DNA of 64,000 nt from Ricordea florida (lineage: Eukaryota > Cnidaria > Anthozoa > Corallimorpharia > Ricordeidae), in the NCBI GenBank assembly GCA_949710005.1, contig OX453276.1:35005947-35069946 (forward strand), in the 5' to 3' direction. Made by a program: the position numbers and the translations under genes. Under the pieces are notes generated by a model. The model was not told where the DNA came from, searched no databases, and worked only from the letters and a program-made list of their open reading frames with translations. Of this stretch, positions 1 through 11,241 are shown in pieces. Numbering within the stretch: the first letter of the stretch is position 1; every line of letters starts with the position of its first letter.

Positions 1-1763
1 ATCGTGCGTTCGTCATGGTATCAACCCAAGAAGTAGATAAGGCATGGGTGTAACAGATTAGAATCTTTGTGTCTAGAAAATCGTACGTTCGTCATGGTAT
101 CAACCCAAGAAGTAGATAAGGCATGGATGTAACAGATTAGAATCTTTGTGTCTAGGAAATCGTACGTTCGTCATGGTATCAACCCAAGAAGTAGATAAGG
201 CATGGGTGTAACAGATTAGAATCTTTGTGTCTAGAAAATCGTACGTTCGTCATGGTATCAACCCAAGAAGTACATAAGGCATGGGTGTAACAGATTAGAA
301 TCTTTGTGTCTAGAAAATCGTACGTTCGTCATGGTATCAACCCAAGAAGTAGATAAGGCATGGGTGTAACAGATTAGAATCTTTGTGTCTAGAAAATCGT
401 ACGTTCGTCATGGTATCAACCCAAGAAGTACATAAGGCATGGGTGTAACAGATTAGAATCTTTGTGTCTAGAAAATCGTACGTTCGTCATGGTATCAACC
501 CAAGAAGTAGATAAGGCATGGATGTAACAGATTAGAATCTTTGTGTCTAGAAAATCGTACGTTCGTCATGGTATCAACCCAAGAAGTAGATAAGGCATGG
601 ATGTAACAGATTAGAATCTTTGTGTCTAGAAAATCGTGCGTTCGTCATGGTATCAACCCAAGAAGAAGATAAGGCATGGGTGTAACAGATTAGAATCTTT
701 GTGTCTAGAAAATCGTACGTTCGTCATGGTATCAACCCAAGAAGTAGATAAGGCATGGATGTAACAGATTAGAATCTTTGTGTCTAGAAAATCGTACGTT
801 CGTCATGGTATCAACCCAAGAAGTAGATAAGGCATGGATGTAACAGATTAGAATCTTTGTGTCTAGAAAATCGTGCGTTCGTCATGGTATCAACCCAAGA
901 AGAAGATAAGGCATGGGTGTAACAGATTAGAATCTTTGTGTCTAGAAAATCGTACGTTCGTCATGGTATCAACCCAAGAAGTAGATAAGGCATGGATGTA
1001 ACAGATTAGAATCTTTGTGTCTAGAAAATCGTACGTTCGTCATGGTATCAATCCAAGAAGTAGATAAGGCATGGATGTAACAGATTAGAATCTTTGTGTC
1101 TAGAAAATCGTACGTTCGTCATGGTATCAACCCAAGAAGTAGATAAGGCATGGGTGTAACAGATTAGAATCTTTGTGTCTAGAAAATCGTACGTTCGTCA
1201 TGGTATCAACCCAAGAAGTAGATAAGGCATGGATGTAACAGATTAGAATCTTTGTGTCTAGAAAATCGTGCGTTCGTCATGGTATCAACCCAAGAAGAAG
1301 ATAAGGCATGGGTGTAACAGATTAGAATCTTTGTGTCTAGAAAATCGTACGTTCGTCATGGTATCAACCCAAGAAGTAGATAAGGCATGGATGTAACAGA
1401 TTAGAATCTTTGTGTCTAGAAAATCGTACGTTCGTCATGGTATCAATCCAAGAAGTAGATAAGGCATGGATGTAACAGATTAGAATCTTTGTGTCTAGAA
1501 AATCGTACGTTCGTCATGGTATCAACCCAAGAAGTAGATAAGGCATGGGTGTAACAGATTAGAATCTTTGTGTCTAGAAAATCGTACGTTCGTCATGGTA
1601 TCAACCCAAGAAGTAGATAAGGCATGGATGCAACAGATTAGAATCTTTGTGTCTAGAAAATTGTCCGTTTGTCATGGTATCAACCCAAGAAGTACATAAG
1701 GCATGGGTGTAACAGATTAGAATCTTTGTGTCTAGATAATCGTACGTTCGTCATGGTATCAAC
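1..1763. repeat. 79-bp minisatellite array, 22 full units plus 25 bp
   Basis: Units start at 1, 80, 159 and so on to 1739 with no indels. Variation is confined to a few positions: GTGCG/GTACG near the unit start, GTAGAT/GTACAT/GAAGAT in the middle, and GGGTG/GGATG. The variants show a five-unit higher-order repeat: the unit series starting at 870 and the one starting at 1265 match over 395 bp. The array runs off the left edge and stops 15 bp before the first visible exon of gene 1, so it is probably intronic. It has no spacers and is not a CRISPR array. Confidence 0.97.
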
Positions 1764-1778
1764 GTTGTTTTTCAACAG

Positions 1779-2156
1779 ATATCTGTGGTGGTGAATGGGA
1801 CTATTTCTCCGGTGTCTGCTTCTACACAAGCTCTTCATGCGAGACTTGGACCAAATCACAAAAAGAATGTAGAAGTGAAGACGCAAATTTGGTTTCTGTA
1901 CGAAATCAAGAAGAGAATGTGTATGTACAGAACCGACATAGTGGAGCGAAGGCCTGGATCGGTTTTAACGACAAAAGTTTCGAAGGTGACTTTGTTTGGG
2001 TCGCAAGTGGCATGAAATCAAACTTTACTTACTGGGCAAAGAATCAGCCGAACAACCTGGGAAATGAAGACTGTGTACACACACTGGGAATCCATCATGA
2101 CTTTACATGGAATGACGTACCGTGTTCTAACTGTCATAACTACACATGCGCAAAAG
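1779..2156 (+). CDS. Gene 1 exon: C-type lectin-like domain
   Basis: The acceptor is TTTTTCAACAG before 1779 and the donor is GTATTT at 2157; the exon enters with two codon bases and leaves in phase 1. The translation has the long-form CTLD pattern: CGGEWDYF...CFY at the start, the WIG core (AWIGF), QPNN in the sugar-binding loop, C-V-H, then the WND motif and the closing cysteines. Established knowledge: EPN favours mannose and QPD galactose in the calcium-2 site. QPN is a mixed form, so specificity cannot be read. The tail CSNCHNYTC has an extra cysteine compared with a standard CTLD end. Confidence 0.88.
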
Positions 2157-2482
2157 GTATTTACGTCATATCAGTTTGCTGCTGTTCATGCTACACTTGC
2201 GTAGAAGATATTGTAAGTATATTTTATTTCACAGATATTTTATGTGTATTTATATTCTACAGATATTTTGGTTATTTGAAGAATCATTAAGTCATACATG
2301 TACATGGTATTCTTTTATTTTTCCAAAAAGTTATTTCTATCTATATCAATGCAAACTTTTTATAACAATTGTAATAATTATAATAATAATAATAATGATC
2401 ATAATAATAAGAAGAATGATAATACTAATAATAACAATAATAATCATAATAGTAATAATAGTAATGTTAATGATAATACTTA

Positions 2483-2519
<37 letters not shown>

Positions 2520-5500
2520 GTTATTATTATTATCAATATAGTATTATCCTTGCATATTTTGTTGTTCAATTTTATCCCTGGTTCAAATTTTATTTTCCTT
2601 TGATTCAAACTCATTATCATCAAATTACCATAACCAAAAACAAAAGAAAACCAACTTTGAACCAAGGATAAAATTGAACTATCAGCAACATATCTGCACA
2701 CACTCCGTTACACCACGTAACCTGGCAATGCTTGGCTACCTGCTCTTTGAACTGCGAGTAGGCTTTGTCGTTATCATAATTGAAATCAATTAAATCTTTT
2801 TTTAACTGCCATTTTTCTTCAGACTTGGATGAGTGTACCACAGGCCATCACACATGTCATGCCCACGCCACATGCAGTAACAGTTATGGTTCGTTTTCGT
2901 GCGCGTGTAACGCGGGATATTCCGGAGATGGCCGTCAGTCGTGTGCAGGTGACAATTAAACTTCGGCTCATCCTCGGTGTAAAAACCTGTAACGTTCACG
3001 AGTGACGAAGAACAAAGAAAACAAAGGAGACAAAACAATAGAGACTAGGAAACTAATAGTGAAGATACAAAGAAGAACTTAACAGGTTTTTACACCGAGG
3101 TAAACCCAAAAGTCCCCCTCAGCACTTATTTTGACCGCCTTTTACTGCATACAGTCAACTCTAGCATCAAACCATGTCTGACAATCAACTCTCTCTCAAC
3201 GGCCACTTCTCGTAAGCGACCACCTTATCAACAACCGTTGTGCCTCTCAGTCAAATATTTAAAACAAACTCTGTCCTTAATTTCTATTTCTATAACCTTT
3301 ATTTTTCGTTATTCTCGTTACGAACTGTTTTATGTGTTGTGGTTCAATTTTAACTTGGTTTAAATTTCATTTTTCTTTGTTTTTGGGCATGGCAATGCAT
3401 GATAATGAGTTTAAAACAAAGAGAAACCAAAAATACAATTGATCCACAAGATATGCTATAGAATAACTTTAATTCATTCCGAAAAGTATAGCTATTAGAT
3501 GGCCACAATAGTACGCGTGCTCTGATTGGCTGCTGAGCGGGCAAGATTTTCTTGTAAATGACCGGGCATTATAAGAATTTTTCAAAAAAATTTTTCCCTT
3601 TAATATAAACAAAACTTGTCTCATTTTCAAAGAAAATGTTTTTTTTTCTGTCTCTTCTTGTTTCGATCGCACGGTCAGACGTGTTTCGGTTCAGTGAATT
3701 ACAAGGAAATCTCAGACCTCGGCCTTCATCGAGATTTCCCTGTAATGACTTCATTCTCGGTTAATAAGTAGTATTTATCTAATTTGATTTAATGTGTGAT
3801 CATGCAACAACTAACGAGAGTTTGTCCCCCTAAGCTTTTAAAATTCATTCATATTTCATTTTGTAACATTTCTAATATTTACAATATAATTACTATTGTT
3901 TTTATGATTGCTTGAAGTTTTACATCAAGTACAGATTTGCAGAATAATGGTGTCAGTGTCCCTTCGTTGATAATATTTGATGTTGGCCATTTGTGAACAA
4001 TTTTTTTTGTCTGTAAAGAAGGATATTTGCCTGGCCAACAGATTTAAAGACAAGTACATTTTCCTTAACAGATATCAATGAATGTCTATCCTCTCCGTGT
4101 GATGCAAATGCTACGTGCATAAACACCGAGGGCTCATACATCTGCCAGTGCAACAAGGGATTCACTGGGAATGGCTTTACTTGTCAAGGTGAGAATCACA
4201 GCAAGTAATAGCTTACACGTATTTAAAATAAGGGATTCACTGGGAATGGCTTCACTTGTCAAGGTGAGAATCACAGCAAGTAATAGCTTACACGTATTTA
4301 AAACAGGAAACACACACTTGGTACTAATTTAAAGTTGGTTACCTTCTGTTCTATTTAGACATAGATGAATGCACCACCGGCTCGTATAATTGTGACGTCA
4401 ACGCTAACTGCACCAATACCGTGGGGTCTTATATCTGTACTTGTAACCCAACGTACGCGGGAAATGGAAAAAACTGCTCTGCCTACCGTAAGTGATTATC
4501 TGTAATGGAAAATTGAAATTTCACTGCTTCGTGACTTAGGCCAAGGCTGTAGATTTGGTTATATGGATTGCATGGCTTTTACCCCGGTACCGTACAGCAT
4601 AAATGAACATTACCACGAAAGAATATCACGAGGCAAGCCCACCCTATCATTGTAATCATATCAAGTAATGGTTCTGTCGCAGTTAGACAGGTACATGGCT
4701 ACATTAAAAGGTGCAACCTGTTTGCAAACTGTCATGTACTCTTTGCCGATCGGTTTGAGGCATATTTTTAGGATGTCTATCTGTGACGAAGGTGAACAAA
4801 GGTCATTGAAAATTCAGTGACTTAAAACAGATTGAGTAAAACCTAAAACAATCTAAGAATATGCTTGCAAACTGTTAGCTGCTATTTTTAGTTAAATCGT
4901 CAAGCGAATCTCATCCCGCTCATAAGAACATTGATCCTGGAGAAACCTGGAACAAAGATTCACCTTTCAATGTCGTACTGTCAATTCTCACAGGATTATC
5001 TTGCGCTTTTGATTCCTCTTAATTCATCTCCATTCAAACATTGCGATAATTAAATATGATTTGATTTGTGCTTTCCAGTGTCCCCAATTAGTACGTCAGT
5101 GCTAGATACAGTTGACACTCAAATAAAGTTCATTATTATTATTATCATTAGCTCTGAAAATAGGATGCTCCTAATTTGTCTATGAAATTTGAAAACAACG
5201 CAGAACACTCTTATTGGGCCCAGTCTCACTAACGGGCTGACGCTTGAAACGTCAGCCTTTTTTATCAATAGTTGGTAAAGTAAATTATCAACTTGTTTGT
5301 GCTTGAATTCCCTCTCAACATAGCACAGTTAACAATTTGTTATGCAAATTAAGCCTTAAATGTTGTGGAATGTAACATTATTCATCGCAGATGGTGTAGT
5401 TGTTATATAAACTTCTTCGTTTGTCTCACGACGTCACTTGACTGATGTGGATCGTGACATTTTGTTTTCTTACTGCTGGTCCTCTTCACTGGAGATTGAT

Positions 5501-6793
5501 TGGTTACAGGAAATCGTTATGTAGCTTGATAGTCCGCTCTGATTGGTGCATTTCGATCCTGTTATTGTTACGTACTGTCCGGTGCTACTTTCTTCAGTGC
5601 TCCGCTGAATTGCTGTGTGTCTGTTGTGATGTTGTTTGATTGTCGGCATGGACGCTTCCGGAATTTCGATACCGTTATCCCTGTTGATTTTGTTACAGTC
5701 AAGTCTTATGTGGATTGCCTCTTTTACTTAACTTGTGTACCTACGGGTGTCACGATCAATAGATTGAACTTGTTTCCACGGCTGTTTTACTTTGCATGTT
5801 ACTGACACGTGTTTTTTGCTTTTCTTTCTCACTTAGGGGGTCTTGGTAGCTCTTCCATTCTTAGCAGCCTCGATCACATCAAATATTTGGGAAAGCTGCT
5901 GTCATTTTTGAACCCAGTCCTTATGGATTCTACACGGAGTCGTTTCGTAAGATGTTACCGTGCCAATGTTAACGGATGGTCTTCATCTACTTTTCACTCC
6001 AATTGCGATGGGAGGGGACCCACGGTGACAATCATCAAAGTTGGCAACTACATATTTGGAGGATACACTAATGTAGCTTGGGATTGTAAGTGACGGAAAA
6101 AGGGGGTGTTTGAGATGTGAGCCACGCAATATTTGTTACTTTGGACTAAACTAATCGATTTGATGTCCCTCATTATTGTATTGAGCTGCTTACTTTTCTT
6201 GGGAATCACCAGAGATTTTGGAAAAGTCAATAGTTTTGGTGCCATATCCAGATTATCCTTAGGTTCCAGTAAAAACAAAATGTTCAGTTTCTCAGATAGA
6301 ATTTATTTTTAGCTAAATGACAAAGCAGTTAAATTGAGAGTACTCAGTCTATAGTTTATTTTGGGTCTGGTAGAAAAAAGCCACGACTGCTTTTTGTCTC
6401 GGATCCGGTGAAGTTTGTCGCAGTTTCGTCATCCACTAATTTCACCCACCTTTATTGATTATTCTAATAATAGGTTAAATCAGTGATATCCAATTACTCA
6501 ACAATGCCAGTCTAAGTGGACCATGCTAAATCTGATGATGTAAAGAACGGAAATTGAACTTGCTATGTTAGAATTGATGCGAAGGACTGGACCGAAATTA
6601 AGGTGACGTAATGTTGTCACGTGAAATGTGCGCGAGTAGTTTTTCCGCCATGTGGTTATGTATTCTAGTTTGCTTCGAAGCAACAGTACAGTGAAATACA
6701 GCTTGGAATCACAAGGCCGTTCTGGTTGGTCGTGTTTTCCGTGTTACAATGAAAACAGATTTCGACGGCACAATTCTACATAAAAAGTATATA

Positions 6794-6855
<62 letters not shown>

Positions 6856-8456
6856 ACTGACGAAGGTCTAAGACCGAAACGTTTTCTATTAAATTTTTAA
6901 CTTTTTAACTTTTTTATCGTCAGAAGTTGTCCTTCCTTGCTTTTTCAAACGTTTTTAAATTCATTTTTGTGGTGAGGCTTGGACTGTGAATCTTCATTGA
7001 TCCTCCTGACGCAGTGGCATTCTTTGTTGGCTTGAGGCATTTTATAACCGTTTTGTATATGTATATGTATATATATATATTTATTATATAGACACGAGTG
7101 TTTTACTTAACAAATAAAGAAGGCTAAGCCGTGTATTACACTGTGATAAAACACGACGGGCATTTGAGAACACGAGTGAAATGTAGAAAACACGAGCCGC
7201 AGGCGAGTGTTTTCTACATTTCTCGAGTGTTCTCAAATGCCCGGAGTGTTTTAATCACAGTGTAATACACGGCTTAGGCTTCTTTATTCGCTTTATGATA
7301 TAGATTTTACATGCCGCGAGTAGAAACAACAAAGCACACAGATCGACAAACCGACGCCATTTAATGCCAACTTCTCGACTTTTTTCGCTTCTTCTTCTTT
7401 ATTTGTTTTATTATTCTCAGCTTCAAAACTTTCTGCTGCTTCACAGAGAATTCTATCATGAATTTCTTGAAAGAAAATATTTTTCGCCATCTCTTGGAGA
7501 ATTATCGAGTGGAGGTAATGTGGCGAAAAACAATAAAACACGCTTTTTCTATGTTTTATACTCTGATAAAACATAGGTTTTTGACCAATCAGAGCGCGCG
7601 TAAGAGCGTAGCTATATTATAATGGAAAATATACCACTCGTAAAATTCACAAAACTACATCCGGGACCCGAGTGGTTTATTTTCCATAATCTCACACGTG
7701 AGTTTATCGATGACGTAGTTTCAGTAATTTCCCTCCGAAATTCTTTTTGTCTATATAATAAAAAGAACATTACACGACGGCTTGAAGATATGAATTTTAT
7801 TTTCTCGTGGCAAAAACAATATTTTACTCACTTGCTGCGCTCGTTCGTAACATATTGTTTTGCCACTCGAAAATAAAATTCATATCTTCGCGCCACCGTG
7901 TAATATCCTCTATATATATAACATTAACTTCAAAATTATCGACAGGTATTCAGTACTTTGGTCTCCGGCTAGAATATACCTTTTTACTGCAGAAACGTTT
8001 CGTTGACTTTTCTTTATAGTTATGCAAAGAAAGCTGTAAAAACATTTGCACCGTAATTCGCATATGGCATATTTTACCACATGATGTTGAGTATTAAAAA
8101 CAGAAATAATTGTTTTTGTTTCAGGTTCGAGTTCGTACTCCTACGCCAGCAAAGCGTTTATCTTCTCACTTTACAACCGCAGAGGATACAATCCTGTCAA
8201 ACTCAGTCAGTATCGATATCAATCGTACGCCATGTACAGAGGTCGCTATTATGGACCAACGTTTGGTGGTGGCCATGACATCTTCATCAGGAGCTACGCC
8301 AACAGCAACACCGGCTCCTACACTCAACTCGGCTTTACTTACCAGCCCCCCTCGGGATGTTCTTATGGTAGCAGCTGCAGTCGAACATTTCTTGCTGGAA
8401 GCTACGACTACTTTCTTGTGACTGATTATGAAGTGTTTTACGAGACAACTTCCTAG
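1779..8456 (+). CDS. Gene 1: secreted C-type lectin / EGF x3 / TLDc protein (3' part, six exons)
   Basis: Exons are 1779-2156, 2823-2948, 4072-4188, 4359-4487, 5837-6085 and 8125-8456, with the stop TAG at 8454-8456. Every border is AG/GT and the phases agree, giving 442 visible residues after a split first codon. The order of domains is C-type lectin (CTLD), three cysteine-rich EGF repeats with the calcium-binding D-x-D/N-E-C start, then a TLDc domain. Disulfide-rich lectin and EGF modules imply an extracellular or secreted protein. The signal peptide and any earlier domains would lie left of the window beyond the minisatellite. TLDc is best known from intracellular OXR1/NCOA7/TBC1D24 proteins linked to oxidative stress and V-ATPase; its role in a secreted lectin is unknown. 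I assign no gene symbol. Confidence 0.85.
2371..2535. repeat. TAA/TTA microsatellite
   Basis: A TAATAA-rich tract turns into a TTATTA-rich tract within an intron of gene 1, so the two halves are complementary. Frames running through it are low-complexity artefacts. Confidence 0.9.
2561..2690. mobile_element. MITE family A, copy 1
   Basis: A palindromic element of about 130 bp with ends reading TTGTTCAATTTTATCCCTGG and its complement. Related copies lie at 3335-3452, 13622-13762 and 62659-62796. Non-autonomous; no protein inside. Confidence 0.75.
2823..4487 (+). CDS. Gene 1 exons: three calcium-binding EGF-like repeats
   Basis: Three symmetric phase 1-1 exons encode one repeat each: 2823-2948 (42 codons, starts DLDEC), 4072-4188 (39 codons, starts DINEC) and 4359-4487 (43 codons, starts DIDEC). 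Each carries six cysteines plus the Asn-x-x-Gly-S-Y/F-x-C core of cbEGF modules. Such modules give calcium-stiffened rods between the lectin head and the TLDc end. Phase 1-1 exons are the usual shuffling unit for extracellular modules. The second repeat has its exon end and donor tandemly duplicated in the following intron. Confidence 0.88.
2972..3100. mobile_element. Short inverted-repeat element (CGGTGTAA ends)
   Basis: Ends read CCTCGGTGTAAAAACCTGT and the exact complement. The element is preceded by CTTCGGCTCATC, as is the similar element at 9462-9576, which has ends TCCGGTGTAATATAATT. Both look like non-autonomous elements of one group. Confidence 0.65.
3335..3452. mobile_element. MITE family A, copy 2
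   Basis: Starts TGTTGTGGTTCAATTTTAAC and ends with a degraded complement (CAATTGATCCACAAGA). The central GCATGATAATGAGTTTAAAA matches the other copies. Confidence 0.7.
4156..4304 (+). repeat. 75-bp tandem duplication of an exon end and its splice donor
   Basis: The last part of the second EGF exon (from AGGGATTCACTGGG), its donor CAAGGTGAGAATC and adjoining intron are repeated head to tail: 4156-4230 and 4231-4304. The copies differ by few bases. The second copy is intronic but keeps an intact donor. Confidence 0.9.
4488..5836 (+). other. Gene 1 intron, 1.35 kb
   Basis: No exon was recognised. A hairpin GGCTGACG-CTTGAAA-CGTCAGCC lies at about 5236-5259; the same kind of motif is common at the ends of invertebrate retroelements. 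Short open frames after 5445 show no domain. Confidence 0.6.
5837..8456 (+). CDS. Gene 1 exons: TLDc domain and stop
   Basis: Exons 5837-6085 and 8125-8456 join in phase 1 through a TGT codon. The product shows TLDc landmarks in order: L-L-S-F-L early, F[15 protein letters not shown], [45 protein letters not shown] and the closing DYEVFYET before the stop. The domain takes about 190 residues, its normal size, and ends the protein. Extra cysteines ([20 protein letters not shown]) fit an extracellular version. The intron between the two exons carries a TATATG microsatellite and three palindromic elements. Confidence 0.85.
6787..6856. repeat. TATATG microsatellite
   Basis: A run of TA and then GTATAT hexamers, directly followed by the hammerhead-like core at 6857. 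Confidence 0.9.
6857..6880 (+). ncRNA. Hammerhead-ribozyme-like core, candidate
   Basis: CTGACGA is followed by a small stem (GGTC-TAA-GACC) and then GAAAC, which is the CUGANGA / stem II / GAAA arrangement of hammerhead ribozymes. I could not fold convincing stems I and III around it, so activity is unproven. Such cores are known in Penelope-like and other invertebrate retroelements. Confidence 0.4.
7113..7287. mobile_element. Palindromic MITE
   Basis: The arms run from AATAAAGAAGGCTAAGCCG inward and are mirrored by CGGCTTAGGCTTCTTTATT at the end. They read through GTGTATTACACTGTGAT and its complement, with a GC-rich centre. It lies in a gene 1 intron. Confidence 0.8.
7767..7906. mobile_element. 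Palindromic MITE
   Basis: Left arm ACATTACACGACGGCTTGAA is mirrored at the right by TTCGCGCCACCGTGTAATAT; the inner arms (GATATGAATTTTATTTTC) match exactly. A second small palindrome, with AATGGAAAATA...TATTTTCCATAAT ends, lies just upstream at about 7620-7693. Confidence 0.8.
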
Positions 8457-9197
8457 ATGACATAAAGAAGCTTTGTTTGTGGATTCGTTAAAGTACAATT
8501 TTCACTTTACACTAAGGACAGTATAATGCATGAACCTCATGTGATTTCCTCAACTGAAAACAATTCGTTATCAGAAAAATGTTGTACTAGTTTATTGTTC
8601 ACTAATATAATTAGACAATTAGCAGCCTCTGCATTCTCATAATATATAGAATGAGAAAGATTGGAAAGAGGCATTAGATGAGAAGCCACGAGGCAAGCTT
8701 TAGCAGTGCCATCAGGGACGGTTGAGTTTTGTTGGAAACGAAAAAGCAATTATATCATAGATACTGAGATTTCCTCACGAAAAAAAGAGTACGTAAAAAT
8801 GATACGTAAAATGCATTAGCCAATAGGAAACGCGAACGATGAAAATTCCCTAGTGAAAAAACGTCGTTCGTCCAATCACAAACGCGAACGACGAAAACTC
8901 ACTAGTGAACAACATCGCATCGGGATTTCGATTGTCGTCCATTTTCATATCGGCGACATGGCGGAGGCAGCTGCTTCAAGGTTTGTGTAAAAATGTTTAT
9001 AAAAGTAGTGAAGGTATAAACTGACGTTTTATTTCTTGTGTTACTTCATTAAATATTTGATTTTAAAAGAGAAGCTGATGTTTTAGTTATTCTAGTTTTA
9101 CACGCATACATTGCAGTTGAATGGGTTCCCTAAACACGCGCGTAAGATTGACAAAATTTGGCTTTTCAAAAATCTCAGTATCTATAAAATAAACAAA

Positions 9198-9343
9198 TTA
9201 CACCATGGAAAATGCTTTGTACGATTTTTTATTCACTCGTTGAGTTGTATCAGAAAACTCACTCGTTCGCTGCGCTCACTCGTTCGTTCTGATACTACTC
9301 AACTCGTGAATAAAAATCGTACGCGCGCATTTTCCATGGAGTA
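9198..9343. mobile_element. Palindromic MITE
   Basis: TTACACCATGGAAAATGC at the left is mirrored by GCATTTTCCATGGAGTAA at the right. Inner arms carry TTTTTATTCACTCGTTGAGT and its complement around a GC-rich loop. Confidence 0.8.
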
Positions 9344-9461
9344 ATCTCTATGTATCCTATTGGGAATTAGAAATACACGTTGGCTTTGACTTTTATTCGG
9401 TTTAACTGTCGTTTTAGAATTTTTATCTATTTTGGCTGTCGTTGTTAGCTTTCGGCTCATC

Positions 9462-9576
9462 TCCGGTGTAATATAATTTATTCACACAACTGACGTAAAC
9501 AAAGGACACAAAGCATTCTTAACAAAGTACCTAACCCAAACTAACAAAGAAAATGAATAAATTATATTACACCGGA
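9462..9576. mobile_element. Short inverted-repeat element (CGGTGTAA ends)
   Basis: Ends TCCGGTGTAATATAATTTAT and the complement ATAAATTATATTACACCGGA; related by structure and flank to the element at 2972-3100. Confidence 0.7.
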
Positions 9577-9812
9577 CATGACCCTGAATTTCTGTTTGGC
9601 AGTAGTGTGGTACTACTTTCAGAAGTTAATCTTTGATATCAATCTTATCCGTTCAGTTTCATAATAACAAAATTATGTTTGGAAACAAACAATCGTAGAA
9701 CTTATTAATTTTTTAGACAATTAGTTTCAATAAAACGTTTGCGTAGAATTTGTACTCATCATACCAACTACAATGTTATAATTGATGTATTCCTTATGAA
9801 GTAATAAATACT

Positions 9813-10466
9813 GTACAGGTCCACAAATATCCCAGGACCGCAAATGATCCCCATAATGGACCGCAAATGATCCCGAGTAGAAAAATAGGAATGGCATAGA
9901 TTGACCCGGGGCGAAGAATGTTGGCCTGGGTAGAAGGGATGTCTCGCCTCGGCTGCGTGAGATATCTCTGGTAACAGGGACTAGAACTCTTCGTCTCGGG
10001 ACGTCATATTGAAACGGTTTTTTGCTTTTTACAAAAAAATGTATGAAATTTTAGCTCGCCTCAAGTGACTCGGCTAGGCGAGATATCGGCTTCGTCCCGG
10101 GACAACTTTACTCATATAAACGGGGTCTAACACCAAAATAACAATGTTTAGCTGATGTTGGGTTACTAAAAAAAATCTGTTAAAGGGAATCTGGTTGCAA
10201 AGAAAACAAAACTTCTGGCCTGCAATTCAAATCAGTTTTAATTAATCAGTTGTTGCAGTAAATAAAAAAATTCAGCCGAACATGTGGAAAAGATGCCAGT
10301 TGTGAGCCATGATTTAATAAAGATGGCCTCGATAACAATAATCGTTATTCACGCCAATTCCCTATCCACACTATTTCACCATTCATGCCATTCCTAATTT
10401 TTTAGTCGGGATTACGGTCTAGTATTGGTATCATTTGCGGTGCTGGAATTATTTGCGGACCCGTAC
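9813..10466. mobile_element. Inverted-repeat element of about 650 bp
   Basis: GTACAGGTCCACAAAT at the left faces ATTTGCGGACCCGTAC at the right, with the phrase CCGCAAATGAT repeated inside the left end and ATCATTTGCGG at the right. No protein is seen inside. Confidence 0.6.
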
Positions 10467-11235
10467 AATAATGCTTTGAAGTACAAAAAAGAAAAAAAAA
10501 TTGAATCACTCAATTCTCGTCTTCGCTTAAATCAGCACTATCTGCGGTGTATTTTGGTTAATCTGAAGAAGCTTTCCACTCGATTAGAATGCGCGCTTGT
10601 TGCAAAACAAAAAGAACGGATATTCCTGGGACGGACACGTTTCGTCTTGGCAGGGATGGGGGGGGGGGAGAATTTCCCACATTGATTTAAAACTATTAAG
10701 AACAAACTATATTAAGACCTGGACAAAATGGGAGCACCCTAAGCTGGTCACGAGTCAACCAACTCAATCAACTTGGCTACTCTCCGTTGACATTTTCCTC
10801 TTCCATAGAAAAAAATAAATAACTACGACTAAAATACAAAATGAATGTCATTAACAGATCATCAATATTACATCCTAGGATCGACATAAGGATAATTAAG
10901 TCTATATAGACATTTAATAGCATTCAAAGTTAATCTAAAACCTCTGTGCAAACCGAAAGTACGTTAAGATCCTTTTTTTTCTGTGAACGTCTTTCCATCT
11001 AAAATTAAGTCCTCTTATATGATGCTCTTACAGGGGCTTGGATCAAAATAACAAGGATGTCCTCCCTTGATTCTTGTTACAAAAAGTCACTTTGCAGTGT
11101 AAAAAGTTATTGAATAAGATATTCGCTCGAACTCAATTGAAAGATAGCATTTAGAGCAACGAAAAACTGAACAAAAATATTCTGAAGAAAAATTGCCTAA
11201 TGAGGCAAAGCTATCAATGTTTTTCAATAAATATA

Positions 11236-11241
11236 TTTATT
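11236..11241 (-). promoter_or_regulatory. Possible poly(A) signal of gene 2
   Basis: AATAAA on the minus strand about 490 bp after the stop codon of gene 2. It sits in an AT-rich stretch and could be chance. Confidence 0.25.

Noticed and set aside
1-1763. CRISPR-like array
   Set aside because: Units are contiguous and near-identical with no unique spacers, and the context is eukaryotic.
5445-5805. Short plus-strand frames in the intron before the TLDc exons
   Set aside because: No domain, no phase-compatible splice sites, and the exons on either side join directly in frame.
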